24,679 bases of DNA from CAG-791 sp963629395 (GTDB lineage Bacteria > Bacillota > Clostridia > Lachnospirales > Lachnospiraceae). This document shows, piece by piece, positions 8,074-14,669 of this stretch. The first letter of the stretch is position 1. Each line of letters starts with the position of its first letter. Position numbers and translations under genes: made by a program. The notes under the pieces were generated by a model that did no database searches, was not told the DNA's origin, and saw only the letters and a list, made by a program, of their open reading frames with translations. The DNA lies in the NCBI GenBank assembly GCA_963629395.1, contig CAVGIV010000041.1, positions 1-24,679 on the forward strand, in the 5' to 3' direction.

Positions 8074-8840
8074 ATAAGATGCAGAAGTGCAGTATGAAAA
8101 AGCTGGTGCGATGGGGAATGCCGGCAGTGATGTCACTATTGCTGCTGGCAGGAACGGTATTGCCGGCGCAGGCGGGAAGAACAGGGCAGGTGCAGATCTC
8201 TTACACCTGTGACAACAAAAGGACAGCGGTGCAGGGGGCAGAGTTTTCAGTTGTATGTGTTGCGGATGCAGAGCTGGATGATAAAGGAGCGGTATACACT
8301 CTGCGTTCGGATTACGCAGGGAGCGGACTGAATCCGCAGGAGCCGGCCTTTTGGAGCAGCAAGGATACGGCGCAGAAGCTTTTAACTATGCAGGAGAAGC
8401 TGGGCTCTTCAACAGGCAGGCAAACACCCAGGAGACAGGAGACGGATGCGGCAGGGAATGCGTACTGCAGCGGGCTGTCTGCCGGTATCTATCTGATCTG
8501 GCAGAGCGGCGCGGACAAGGAGGATGCGTATGAAACGGCACTCCCGCTCATCGTGGCGATTCCGACTCTGAGCGGCAGCAATCTATCCATTCGGGATTGG
8601 AACTGTAAGGTGTATCCGAAGACAACAGAAAAGCCTAAAAAGCAGGAGGTAAAGCAGGCGGAGAATAAGACAACGCCGGAGGAGACCAAGATACAGACAG
8701 AAGAAAGCGTGCATACCAACCAGGCAGGGCGCGGAGAAGGAACCGGCGATTCCTCAAAGGTGCTGCTGTCTGCAGCACTGTCCATTGCAGCGCTGGCGGG
8801 ACTACTGCTCTATGTGTGGCATGCACGCAGGCATACGTAG
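8070..8840 (+). CDS. Small basal-type pilin with W...VYPK pilin motif and atypical C-terminal signal
   Basis: The 256-residue product has a signal peptide (basic start, hydrophobic core about 18-31, cleavage near PAQA-G) and a Cna-B-like N-terminal block AVQGAEFSVV. It also has DAAGNAYCSGLSAGIYLI, resembling the glycine-rich turn of pilin Cna-B domains. W177 and VYPK (181-184) form a good pilin motif, so Lys184 is a candidate acceptor for the sortase. A charged Lys/Glu/Thr linker (185-215) leads to GEGTGD (222-227), a hydrophobic helix (230-250) and HARRHT. There is no LPXTG; the TGD may be a divergent sorting signal. ATG 8070 overlaps the sortase stop (ATGA); ATG 8079 is an alternative start. 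As last gene of the locus it fits a basal, wall-linking subunit. Confidence 0.78.
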   Translation: MNKMQKCSMKKLVRWGMPAVMSLLLLAGTVLPAQAGRTGQVQISYTCDNKRTAVQGAEFSVVCVADAELDDKGAVYTLRSDYAGSGLNPQEPAFWSSKDTAQKLLTMQEKLGSSTGRQTPRRQETDAAGNAYCSGLSAGIYLIWQSGADKEDAYETALPLIVAIPTLSGSNLSIRDWNCKVYPKTTEKPKKQEVKQAENKTTPEETKIQTEESVHTNQAGRGEGTGDSSKVLLSAALSIAALAGLLLYVWHARRHT

Positions 8841-8854
8841 AAGGTGATAAACCT

Positions 8855-8887
8855 GCCGGATTTGCTGCTTCGAAGCGCAAATCCGGC
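8855..8887. terminator. Large hairpin between the convergent pilus operon and GH27 gene
   Basis: GCCGGATTTGC (8855-8865) pairs perfectly with GCAAATCCGGC (8877-8887). The intervening bases contain the self-complementary GCTTCGAAGC, so the whole structure is nearly one continuous stem. It starts 15 bases after the small pilin stop and lies 28 bases past the end of the opposing GH27 gene. There is no T-run on either side, so it may act as a transcript-end stabiliser or a non-canonical bidirectional terminator. Confidence 0.6.
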
Positions 8888-8915
8888 GCAGGAACCGCTT
8901 TAATCAGCGCTTTTA

Positions 8916-10241
8916 CTACAGCAGGCGGTAAATTTTAACGCCGTGCGCCGGGATATCGGCAGTTATCACACCGCCGCGTGCGGTGTGATTTGTTTTATCC
9001 CAAAGATCATGCAGGCGAATTTCATCGGGAACGGAGCCGTCCTGAGACAGCAGACCCAGCTGCTCAAAGGAAACGGTTCGTTCTCCGTCATCGTCCGAAA
9101 GATTGAAAATGGCTGCTGTAATGGACCCGTCCTGACAGTCAGTGCTCACCCAGACGGCAGTGTTCTGATCCCGTTGCATCTGCTGACCAAAATGCTGTCC
9201 ATCGTTTAAGGACAGGATCTCCTTGTTCGTCAGCATACGCAGCTCGCTGTCATTTAAACGTGTCAGCTCGCCGCCGATCATAAGCGGTGCTCCGAATATG
9301 TTCCAGAGTGTCAGCATCGTACGGATCTCATTCTCGGTAAAGGCGGAGCGGCGCTCATTGCCGAAGGTTTTTCCGATCACACCGACAGGAAGCATGTCAC
9401 AGTCTGGATAGCATCCGCAGGAAACATGGTTCTGCCATTTCTCGCAGCGCTGGAACATGTCCAGCAGGAGCGGCCAGCTGTCCCAGAAGTCATCGGTGAT
9501 GCGCCACATATTGGCGTTTTGGGCATAGAACCAGGCGCGGTCCACATGAGCCGGTCCCGGAGAGAGGGAAAGAACAATCTCCCTTCCGGTTTTTAGGATT
9601 GCCTTATGGATCATTTCCGTCTCATGCCAGCCGGAGAACACCTCTGTCTGACCGTTATCCGGATATTCTCTGGAATCGCAGATGTCATCACACTTGATAA
9701 AGTCGACGCCCCAGTCAGCGTACATCTGAATCAGTGAGTCGTAGTAGGCCTGTCCGTCCGGAGTATTCCGAACACCATACATATCCGGATTCCAAGGGCA
9801 GATGGAGTAAGGATCAGCCACCTGATCGGCTGTTGTCTGTGTGCCGAAGACTGGCAGATGCTGAAAAGCTGCTGCGCGAGGAATGCCGCGCATGATATGA
9901 ATGCCGAATTTCAGACCCAGCTGATGCACATAGGCAGCAAGCTGTGTGAAGCCGGAACCGTCTGCAGAAGACGGAAACCGGTTTTCTGCCGGTTGAAGCC
10001 GTCCATAAGCATCCATGGCGTCGTCACCAAAGGGAATGTACTGAACTTCAGGACGCCTTGTGCCGGCATCCCGGGAATACCATTCAATGTCCACCACGAC
10101 GTATTCGTAGCCAAAGCTTTTTAAATGCTCGGCCATATAATCCGCATTGGCCATGATGTCCTTTTCGGTTACAGAGGTGTCGTAATAGTCATAGCTGTTC
10201 CACCCCTTTGGTGCAGAAAGTGCAAAATTATTCTTGTTCAT
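8916..10241 (-). CDS. Glycoside hydrolase family 27 enzyme, alpha-galactosidase-like
   Basis: GH27 enzymes are retaining hydrolases that remove terminal alpha-galactose (some alpha-N-acetylgalactosamine or beta-L-arabinopyranose). The 441-residue protein has no signal peptide, so it should act inside the cell on imported oligosaccharides. The N-terminal block PKGWNSYDYY and DIEWY start the (beta/alpha)8 barrel. The nucleophile is probably Asp185 in DFIKCDDIC and the acid/base Asp251 in MWRITDDFWDSW, by comparison with human GLA Asp170 and Asp231. A C-terminal beta domain follows from about residue 350 (AVWVSTDCQDGSITAAIFNLS). The start is the ATG at 10239-10241, with AAGGAGG (complement of 10253-10259) upstream; an upstream in-frame ATG would add 23 unmatched residues. 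No sugar transporter or regulator gene is adjacent. Exact substrate is uncertain. Confidence 0.88.
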   Translation of the reverse strand: MNKNNFALSAPKGWNSYDYYDTSVTEKDIMANADYMAEHLKSFGYEYVVVDIEWYSRDAGTRRPEVQYIPFGDDAMDAYGRLQPAENRFPSSADGSGFTQLAAYVHQLGLKFGIHIMRGIPRAAAFQHLPVFGTQTTADQVADPYSICPWNPDMYGVRNTPDGQAYYDSLIQMYADWGVDFIKCDDICDSREYPDNGQTEVFSGWHETEMIHKAILKTGREIVLSLSPGPAHVDRAWFYAQNANMWRITDDFWDSWPLLLDMFQRCEKWQNHVSCGCYPDCDMLPVGVIGKTFGNERRSAFTENEIRTMLTLWNIFGAPLMIGGELTRLNDSELRMLTNKEILSLNDGQHFGQQMQRDQNTAVWVSTDCQDGSITAAIFNLSDDDGERTVSFEQLGLLSQDGSVPDEIRLHDLWDKTNHTARGGVITADIPAHGVKIYRLL

Positions 10242-10312
10242 TTCTCTATTCCCCTCCTTGATAAATATACAGCCGGGTCGCGCGTTGTGCTCTGTCATAG
10301 AGCTGCGCATTG

Positions 10313-10336
10313 TTGCATTGACTCGACTGATTGCAA
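10313..10336. promoter_or_regulatory. Palindromic candidate operator between the GH27 and ECF genes
   Basis: TTGCA (10313-10317) and TGCAA (10332-10336) are exact inverted repeats symmetric about TCGA (10323-10326), and 18 of 24 positions match the reverse complement. A dyad with a central CG is typical of LacI-family operators, which often control glycosidase genes. It lies 72 bases upstream of the GH27 start codon. No regulator gene is nearby; the role is inference. Confidence 0.35.
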
Positions 10337-10368
10337 AGTGGACTGGTCTAATATTTACATTTTGGATG

Positions 10369-10396
10369 TTGTGAGCAATCCACTTGTGATTATACT
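10369..10396 (+). promoter_or_regulatory. Candidate promoter of the ECF S-component gene
   Basis: TTGTGA (10369-10374) and TATACT (10391-10396) are separated by 16 bases and match the -35 and -10 consensus at 4/6 and 5/6 positions. The ATG lies about 80 bases further on. The opposite strand of 10389-10394 reads TATAAT, so the GH27 promoter may use the same DNA, though no good -35 was found for it. Confidence 0.5.
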
Positions 10397-10477
10397 GGTA
10401 CGTAATCCGGATGACACATTCAATGCAGATGCTGTTCCACAGCAGTCACGATACAATCGATAATGAGGAGGAGTATT

Positions 10478-11095
10478 ATGAGCACACAAACTACCACTGC
10501 AGCACCGGCCCTGGAAACCCAGGACGACAAGGTTAAGAAGCTGGTCTTTGCCGGTGTATTCGCGGCGATTACCTATGTCGTATTCACCTATCTCTCCATT
10601 CGCATCCCTACACCGGGAGCCGGACAGGTGTCTGTCCACCTCGGAAATGCGTTTGTGGTTCTGGGAGCGCTTCTCCTGGGAAGTCTGTATGGCGGCATCG
10701 GCGGAGCACTCGGACTTACGATTGCCGACCTCATCGATCCTGTGTACATTGTAGAGGCTCCCATCACATTTATCATCAAGTTTTTGATCGGACTCATCGT
10801 TGGATTGATTGCGCACCGCGTGGCTCACATTTCGACGGAAAAGGACAACCGGAAGGTTCTCCTGGGAGTCATTGCTGCTACTGTTGCAGGATTGGCATTC
10901 AATGCAGTCTTTGATCCGCTGCTCCGGTATTTCTACAAGATTCTGATCCTGGGCAAGCCGGCAGCTGAGGTATCGTTTGCCATTAACTTTGTTGTCACCT
11001 TGATCAATTCGGTGGTGTCGGCCGTGATCGTAGTCGTGCTCTATATGGCACTGCGCACGCCTCTCAAGAAGCTGGGCCTATTCTTTAAGTTTTAA
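10478..11095 (+). CDS. ECF-type transporter S (substrate-binding) component, vitamin uptake
   Basis: The 205-residue product is a polytopic membrane protein with about six hydrophobic segments. These include KLVFAGVFAAITYVVF, a glycine-rich block VLGALLLGSLYGGIGGALG, IKFLIGLIVGLIAH, LLGVIAATVAGLAF and a C-terminal helix near INSVVSAVIVVVLYM. The pattern (first helix, PTPGAGQVSVHLGN loop, GGIGGALGLTIADL, APITFIIK) is that of energy-coupling-factor S components of the ECF-type riboflavin-transporter-like group. Such subunits bind a vitamin or related small molecule and share an ATPase/EcfT module encoded elsewhere. The ATG at 10478 has GAGGAGGAG at 10465-10473. No known riboswitch was recognised upstream, so the substrate is open. 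A strong terminator follows the gene. Confidence 0.8.
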   Translation: MSTQTTTAAPALETQDDKVKKLVFAGVFAAITYVVFTYLSIRIPTPGAGQVSVHLGNAFVVLGALLLGSLYGGIGGALGLTIADLIDPVYIVEAPITFIIKFLIGLIVGLIAHRVAHISTEKDNRKVLLGVIAATVAGLAFNAVFDPLLRYFYKILILGKPAAEVSFAINFVVTLINSVVSAVIVVVLYMALRTPLKKLGLFFKF

Positions 11096-11122
11096 GCTGT
11101 TACTGTAAAAATCCCGGACAGC

Positions 11123-11170
11123 GTCTGCGCGTCAGTGCGAGCTTGCTCGCGCAGACGCGCAGACATTTTT
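11123..11170 (+). terminator. Rho-independent terminator after the ECF gene, with two alternative 3' arms
   Basis: GTCTGCGCG (11123-11131) can pair with CGCGCAGAC at 11156-11164, directly followed by ATTTTT (11165-11170). It can also pair with an identical CGCGCAGAC at 11148-11156. A smaller hairpin, GCGAGC-TT-GCTCGC (11137-11150), lies in the loop. It closes the ECF transcript 28 bases after its stop codon. Confidence 0.8.
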
Positions 11171-11181
11171 CACAAAAGGTA

Positions 11182-11209
11182 TTGACATGACCCCGGGGGG
11201 ATGTAGTAT
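11182..11209 (+). promoter_or_regulatory. Promoter of the tRNA-Gly gene
   Basis: A perfect TTGACA (11182-11187) is followed after 16 bases by TAGTAT (11204-11209). The spacer holds CCCC next to GGGGGG. The mature tRNA starts 57 bases beyond the -10 box, leaving a short 5' leader to be removed by RNase P. Strong consensus elements are expected for a stable RNA gene. Confidence 0.75.
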
Positions 11210-11265
11210 CATAGCACTCGTCTCGAGAGCAGAGCTGATTGCAGCGGCGGGACAGAATATAGAAT

Positions 11266-11338
11266 GCGATAGTAGCTTAGTTGGTAAAGCGCCACCTTGC
11301 CAAGGTGGAGACCGCGAGTTCGAGCCTCGTCTGTCGCT
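11266..11338 (+). tRNA. tRNA-Gly (anticodon GCC)
   Basis: The 73-base cloverleaf folds cleanly. The acceptor arm is GCGATAG with CTGTCGC (one G-U pair), and the D arm is GCTT/AAGC with TTGGT in the loop. The anticodon arm is CCACC/GGTGG around loop TTGCCAA with GCC at 11299-11301. The T arm is GCGAG/CTCGT around TTCGAGC. The discriminator base is T (11338), as usual for bacterial tRNA-Gly. The CCA end is not encoded and must be added enzymatically. It has its own promoter and terminator and reads GGC and GGU codons. Confidence 0.96.
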
Positions 11339-11346
11339 CGTTGATG

Positions 11347-11383
11347 CACGGAAACGCTGGTAGTTCAGCGTTTCCGTGTTTTT
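11347..11383 (+). terminator. Rho-independent terminator of tRNA-Gly
   Basis: CACGGAAACGCTG (11347-11359) pairs perfectly with CAGCGTTTCCGTG (11366-11378) around a six-base loop, and TTTTT follows at 11379-11383. It separates the tRNA from the VanW-family gene, whose start lies 37 bases on. No separate promoter for that gene is evident in the gap, so some read-through or an unrecognised promoter is likely. Confidence 0.93.
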
Positions 11384-11419
11384 GTATCTGTTCACAACAC
11401 CAACAGGCGGTACAAAGAT

Positions 11420-13183
11420 ATGGGATATAAATTAAAGAAAACAGAGCAGGACAAGACCGGCGGCCGGAAGACCGCAAAGCAGCTACAGCAGAATAAAAAG
11501 GCCAGAAGGCGTCAGATTGCGGCAGCTGTCATTGCCATCCTTCTGGCAATTGCAATGGTTGTGCCGCTGCTGGTGGTTACTGTTTCTGCAGCGGAAACGC
11601 AGACGCAGCGAACCGTTCAGGACGGTATTACGCTGGAGGGGCAGAGCCTTGGCGGAATGACCAAGGACCAGGTACAGGCGGTCGCAGACTCCATTCTGGA
11701 GCAGCGGCGCAGCGCAATCATTACCATTCATGGAATGAACGATGAAAATGTGACAGTGAGTGCAGGAAATCTGGGGATGACCTGGACCAACAGCGATGTC
11801 GCTGACACAATTATCAACTACGGACATGCGGCCAACATCATTGCGAGGTACAAGCAGGAAAAGGATTTGGCGGTGAACGGAGCGGACTTTACCATTGATC
11901 TGGATTTCAATCAGGATCAGATCCGCACCTTTATTGAGAACAATTGCTCCTCCTGGAATGTGCAGGCGGTCAACGCTTCTATGACGAGGGCTAACGGCGG
12001 CTTCCAGTTTACCGAAGGAAGCGATGGCATTACGATCAACGAAGACGAGTCGGTGAAGCAGATCTACAGCTACCTGACAACCGAGTGGAAGGGAGAGGAT
12101 GCTACCATCGATCTGGACATGGAGACGACAACCCCTGCAACCACGACAGAGGATCTGCAGAAGCTGACTTCGGTCCTGGGAACCTTTACCACGTACTATT
12201 CCACGGCCAATGCTGGCCGCTCGAAGAACATTTCCAATGCCTGCGGAATGATCAACGGTTTGACACTGGCGCCGGGAGAAACCTTCTCCATGCTGAAGAC
12301 CATCACGCCCTTTACCGAAGAAAACGGCTATGAGATGGCCGGCTCCTATTCCGGCGATGAAGTGGTGGAGAGCTTTGGCGGCGGCATCTGCCAGGTGTCT
12401 ACGACTCTTTACAATGCGGTGATCCGCGCAGAGCTGAAGGTTAACGAGCGTTACAATCACTCCATGATCGTGACGTATGTGGACCCCTCCGCAGACGCAG
12501 CCATTGCAGAGTCCTCCGGTATGGATTTTAAATTTACCAATAACCTGGACAGCGCCGTATATATTGAAGGCTACACCTATAATGGCTCCATTACATTTAC
12601 GATTTACGGGGTGGAGACCAGAGCGAGCAACCGGAAGGTGTCCTTTGTGAGTGAGACGCTTTCGGAGACCCCTTCGGAAGGAACCAAAATAAAAGAGGAC
12701 CCGTCCCTGGCGGTCGGCACGGTACAGACAACGGCCGGCCATACCGGGTACACAGCAAGGCTGTGGAAGGTGGTTACAGTAGACGGCGTGCAGCAGAGCA
12801 AGGACGTCTTCAACAACAGCACCTACAATATGACCCCTACCTATGTTAAGGTGGGAACAGCCGGGAATGTGACACAGGCACTGCGGGATGCTATTTCCTC
12901 GCAGGATGTGGACGCCATTAAAAAGGCGGCAGCGGATGCGGCAGCCGGTGTTGACTCCTCGGCAAGCGACAGCCTGACCGAGGACGCCAAGAATGCGGCG
13001 GATGAAGCCTATGCCGATGCATTGGCAGAGGGACTGGATACAACGACAGCCATGGAAAAGGCACAGGAGGCAGCAAACGCTGTGGTATCCGGACAGAGCA
13101 CGGACAGCTCCTCTTCCGGCACGGATACAGCCTCCGACAGCGCATCGTCATCGGATGGCACGCAGGACGGAGGTGCGCAGTGA
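11420..13183 (+). CDS. Membrane-anchored VanW/YoaR-family protein
   Basis: The 587-residue protein starts with a lysine/arginine-rich cytosolic segment (1-31), one transmembrane helix (about 33-55) and a large extracellular part. Residues about 60-240 resemble the YoaR-type putative peptidoglycan-binding domain (ITLEGQSLGGMTKDQVQAVAD). The VanW domain follows from about 250 to 395, with LAPGETFSMLKTITPFT and FGGGICQVSTTLYNAVIRA as hallmarks. A G5-like region (VSETLSETPSEGTK...) comes next, then an Ala/Ser/Asp-rich low-complexity tail from about 500. VanW proteins occur in the vanB-type glycopeptide-resistance cluster, but their biochemistry is not established and no van gene is present here. 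AGGCGG at 11405-11410 precedes the ATG. The stop overlaps the GTG of the next gene. Confidence 0.9.
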   Translation: MGYKLKKTEQDKTGGRKTAKQLQQNKKARRRQIAAAVIAILLAIAMVVPLLVVTVSAAETQTQRTVQDGITLEGQSLGGMTKDQVQAVADSILEQRRSAIITIHGMNDENVTVSAGNLGMTWTNSDVADTIINYGHAANIIARYKQEKDLAVNGADFTIDLDFNQDQIRTFIENNCSSWNVQAVNASMTRANGGFQFTEGSDGITINEDESVKQIYSYLTTEWKGEDATIDLDMETTTPATTTEDLQKLTSVLGTFTTYYSTANAGRSKNISNACGMINGLTLAPGETFSMLKTITPFTEENGYEMAGSYSGDEVVESFGGGICQVSTTLYNAVIRAELKVNERYNHSMIVTYVDPSADAAIAESSGMDFKFTNNLDSAVYIEGYTYNGSITFTIYGVETRASNRKVSFVSETLSETPSEGTKIKEDPSLAVGTVQTTAGHTGYTARLWKVVTVDGVQQSKDVFNNSTYNMTPTYVKVGTAGNVTQALRDAISSQDVDAIKKAAADAAAGVDSSASDSLTEDAKNAADEAYADALAEGLDTTTAMEKAQEAANAVVSGQSTDSSSSGTDTASDSASSSDGTQDGGAQ

Positions 13184-14181
13184 TTCTCCGGACTGGCGAG
13201 CTGGACTGCAGCGTATATGACCGGTCGGTGACAAAGCGCCTTGTGGGCGTATGGAAAAAACCTGTAGCCAGGACGCAAACAGATGATTCTGCGAGGGCGG
13301 CCGGAATTTCGCCGGAAGAGATTCCGGTCGAAACGGCGACGGCGGTGCAGACGATCGGTGTAGATACTGCCTTATCGGGAGCAGTATCCGGTGCGATTAA
13401 TTCGCTTGCGGCGAAGGGTGCCAGGGCAGAGGAGCTCTCGGCGGAGCTACTTTTACCGGAGGGCAGCGAGGAAGCCCTTCTTCGCCGCATAACGGATCAG
13501 CTGAAGGACCAGGCGCAGCGGGCGGCGGTGAAGGTCGCCGGCTTTCGGGCGGAGGTAACGGATGCTGTCACACGTCCCGTGATCGTTATTACGGCAAGCG
13601 GCAGCGTATGCTGGCCGTGTAAGAGCGGGGGCGCCGCGCCGGACGAGATTCTGATTCTAGGGTGTGTCGGACTGGAGGGAACGGCACTTCTTGCAAGAGC
13701 CTGCAGGCAGGAGCTGGAGAAAAGGTTCCCGGTGCGATTTCTGGAACAGGCAGCCGCGCTGGATGAAGAACTTTATCTCACACAGGCGGTAGAGACGATG
13801 GACCACATAGGTATATGTTCAGCCTGCCGCGTACCTGTTCTGACAGGCGGCATTTATGCGGCACTTTGGAGAATGACAGAAGCGTGCAGGCGCGGATTTG
13901 ACATCGAGCTGACGCAAATTCCGCTCCGGCAGGAAACAATCGAGTTGACGGATTACTATGGGATAAATCCGTATCAGCTATGCTCTGCAGGGGCAATGCT
14001 GGCGGTGGTGGAGGATGCACAGAAGGCAGCTGAGCAGCTGGCGGATGCCGGTTATTTTGCAAGGCCCATTGGCAGGCTGAGGGGAGATCGGGATCGCCGG
14101 GTTCATAACGGCGAGGAGGTTCAGTCGCTGAACCGGCCGGAGGCAGACAGTATACTGCAGGTTTTAGGAGGAAGGAAATGA
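13180..14181 (+). CDS. AIR synthase / HypE-like (PurM-superfamily) protein of unknown function
   Basis: The 333-residue protein has PurM/HypE-fold blocks: GVDTALSGAVSGAINSLAAK (compare the GxxGRLAVxGTVNDL block of HypE), DEILILGCVGLEGTALLAR, LTGGIYAALWRMTEAC and YYGINPYQLCSAGAMLAVVED. It differs from HypE, the hydrogenase maturation carbamoyl-dehydratase: the C-terminus ends ILQVLGGRK without the terminal PRIC cysteine motif, and the N-terminal acidic ATP-binding segment is not recognisable. It is therefore unlikely to mature [NiFe] hydrogenase. GTG 13180 is the start, with GGAGG at 13169-13173 and a GTGA overlap with the VanW-family stop. Its own stop overlaps the Lrp start. Coupling to an Lrp/aminotransferase pair hints at small-molecule metabolism, but the reaction is unknown. 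Confidence 0.75.
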   Translation: MILRTGELDCSVYDRSVTKRLVGVWKKPVARTQTDDSARAAGISPEEIPVETATAVQTIGVDTALSGAVSGAINSLAAKGARAEELSAELLLPEGSEEALLRRITDQLKDQAQRAAVKVAGFRAEVTDAVTRPVIVITASGSVCWPCKSGGAAPDEILILGCVGLEGTALLARACRQELEKRFPVRFLEQAAALDEELYLTQAVETMDHIGICSACRVPVLTGGIYAALWRMTEACRRGFDIELTQIPLRQETIELTDYYGINPYQLCSAGAMLAVVEDAQKAAEQLADAGYFARPIGRLRGDRDRRVHNGEEVQSLNRPEADSILQVLGGRK

Positions 14182-14669
14182 ACACACTGAAGGAGCGGAT
14201 TCTTACGATCATTGAGAAAAACAGCCGCATTGATCTGAAGGAGCTGGCGATTATGCTGGGCACGGAGGAGTGCGAGGTAGCTAATGCGCTGGAGGAGATG
14301 GAGAGCGAGGGAATCATCTGCGGCTACCACACCATGGTGAACTGGGACAAGACCGGTATTGAAAAGGTAACTGCGCTGATCGAGGTGCGCGTAACACCGC
14401 AAAGAGGCCAGGGCTTTGAGGAGATCGCAGAGCGAATCTACAAGTACCCGGAGGTGAGCAACGTCTATCTTATGAGCGGCGGCTACGATCTGATGGTCAT
14501 TCTGGAGGGAAAGACGCTGAAGGAGGTGTCCGGATTTGTCACCAATAAGCTGTCCACACTGGACACGGTGGTCGGGACGACAACGCACTTTATCCTGAAA
14601 AAATACAAGGACCATGGTACCATCATGAACAAGCGCGAGGAGGATATCCGGGAGATTGTAACGCCATGA
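14178..14669 (+). CDS. Lrp/AsnC-family transcriptional regulator
   Basis: The 163-residue protein has an N-terminal winged helix-turn-helix (about 1-55, LKERILTIIEKNSRIDLKELAIML) and a C-terminal RAM/AsnC ligand-binding domain (about 68-145, with VSNVYLMSGGYDLMVILEG). Family members form dimers to octamers and sense amino acids. AGGAGG at 14167-14172 precedes the ATG, which overlaps the previous stop as ATGA. Its TGA in turn overlaps the ATG of the aminotransferase. The 4-base overlaps on both sides imply one transcript with coupled translation, so it most likely senses a substrate or product of the aminotransferase and controls this or other operons. The ligand cannot be read from sequence. 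Confidence 0.92.
   Translation: MNTLKERILTIIEKNSRIDLKELAIMLGTEECEVANALEEMESEGIICGYHTMVNWDKTGIEKVTALIEVRVTPQRGQGFEEIAERIYKYPEVSNVYLMSGGYDLMVILEGKTLKEVSGFVTNKLSTLDTVVGTTTHFILKKYKDHGTIMNKREEDIREIVTP

Noticed and set aside
10311..10477. Possible vitamin riboswitch ahead of the ECF S component
   Set aside because: I looked for FMN, TPP, cobalamin, preQ1 and folate hallmarks and saw none; only a 6-base-pair hairpin (10430-10444) is present. A covariance-model search of this leader would settle it.
11266..11338. tRNA-Gly as an integration site for a mobile element
   Set aside because: No integrase, no repeat of the tRNA 3' end and no phage-like genes are present downstream in the window.
11483..12742. 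Reverse-strand open frame of 419 codons
   Set aside because: It is the antisense shadow of the VanW-family gene, whose forward product has clear VanW motifs; the reverse product is compositionally odd and matches no family I know.
11420..13183. VanW gene as evidence of glycopeptide resistance
   Set aside because: No vanH, ligase, vanX or vanRS genes are nearby, and VanW-domain proteins are common in Clostridia without resistance.
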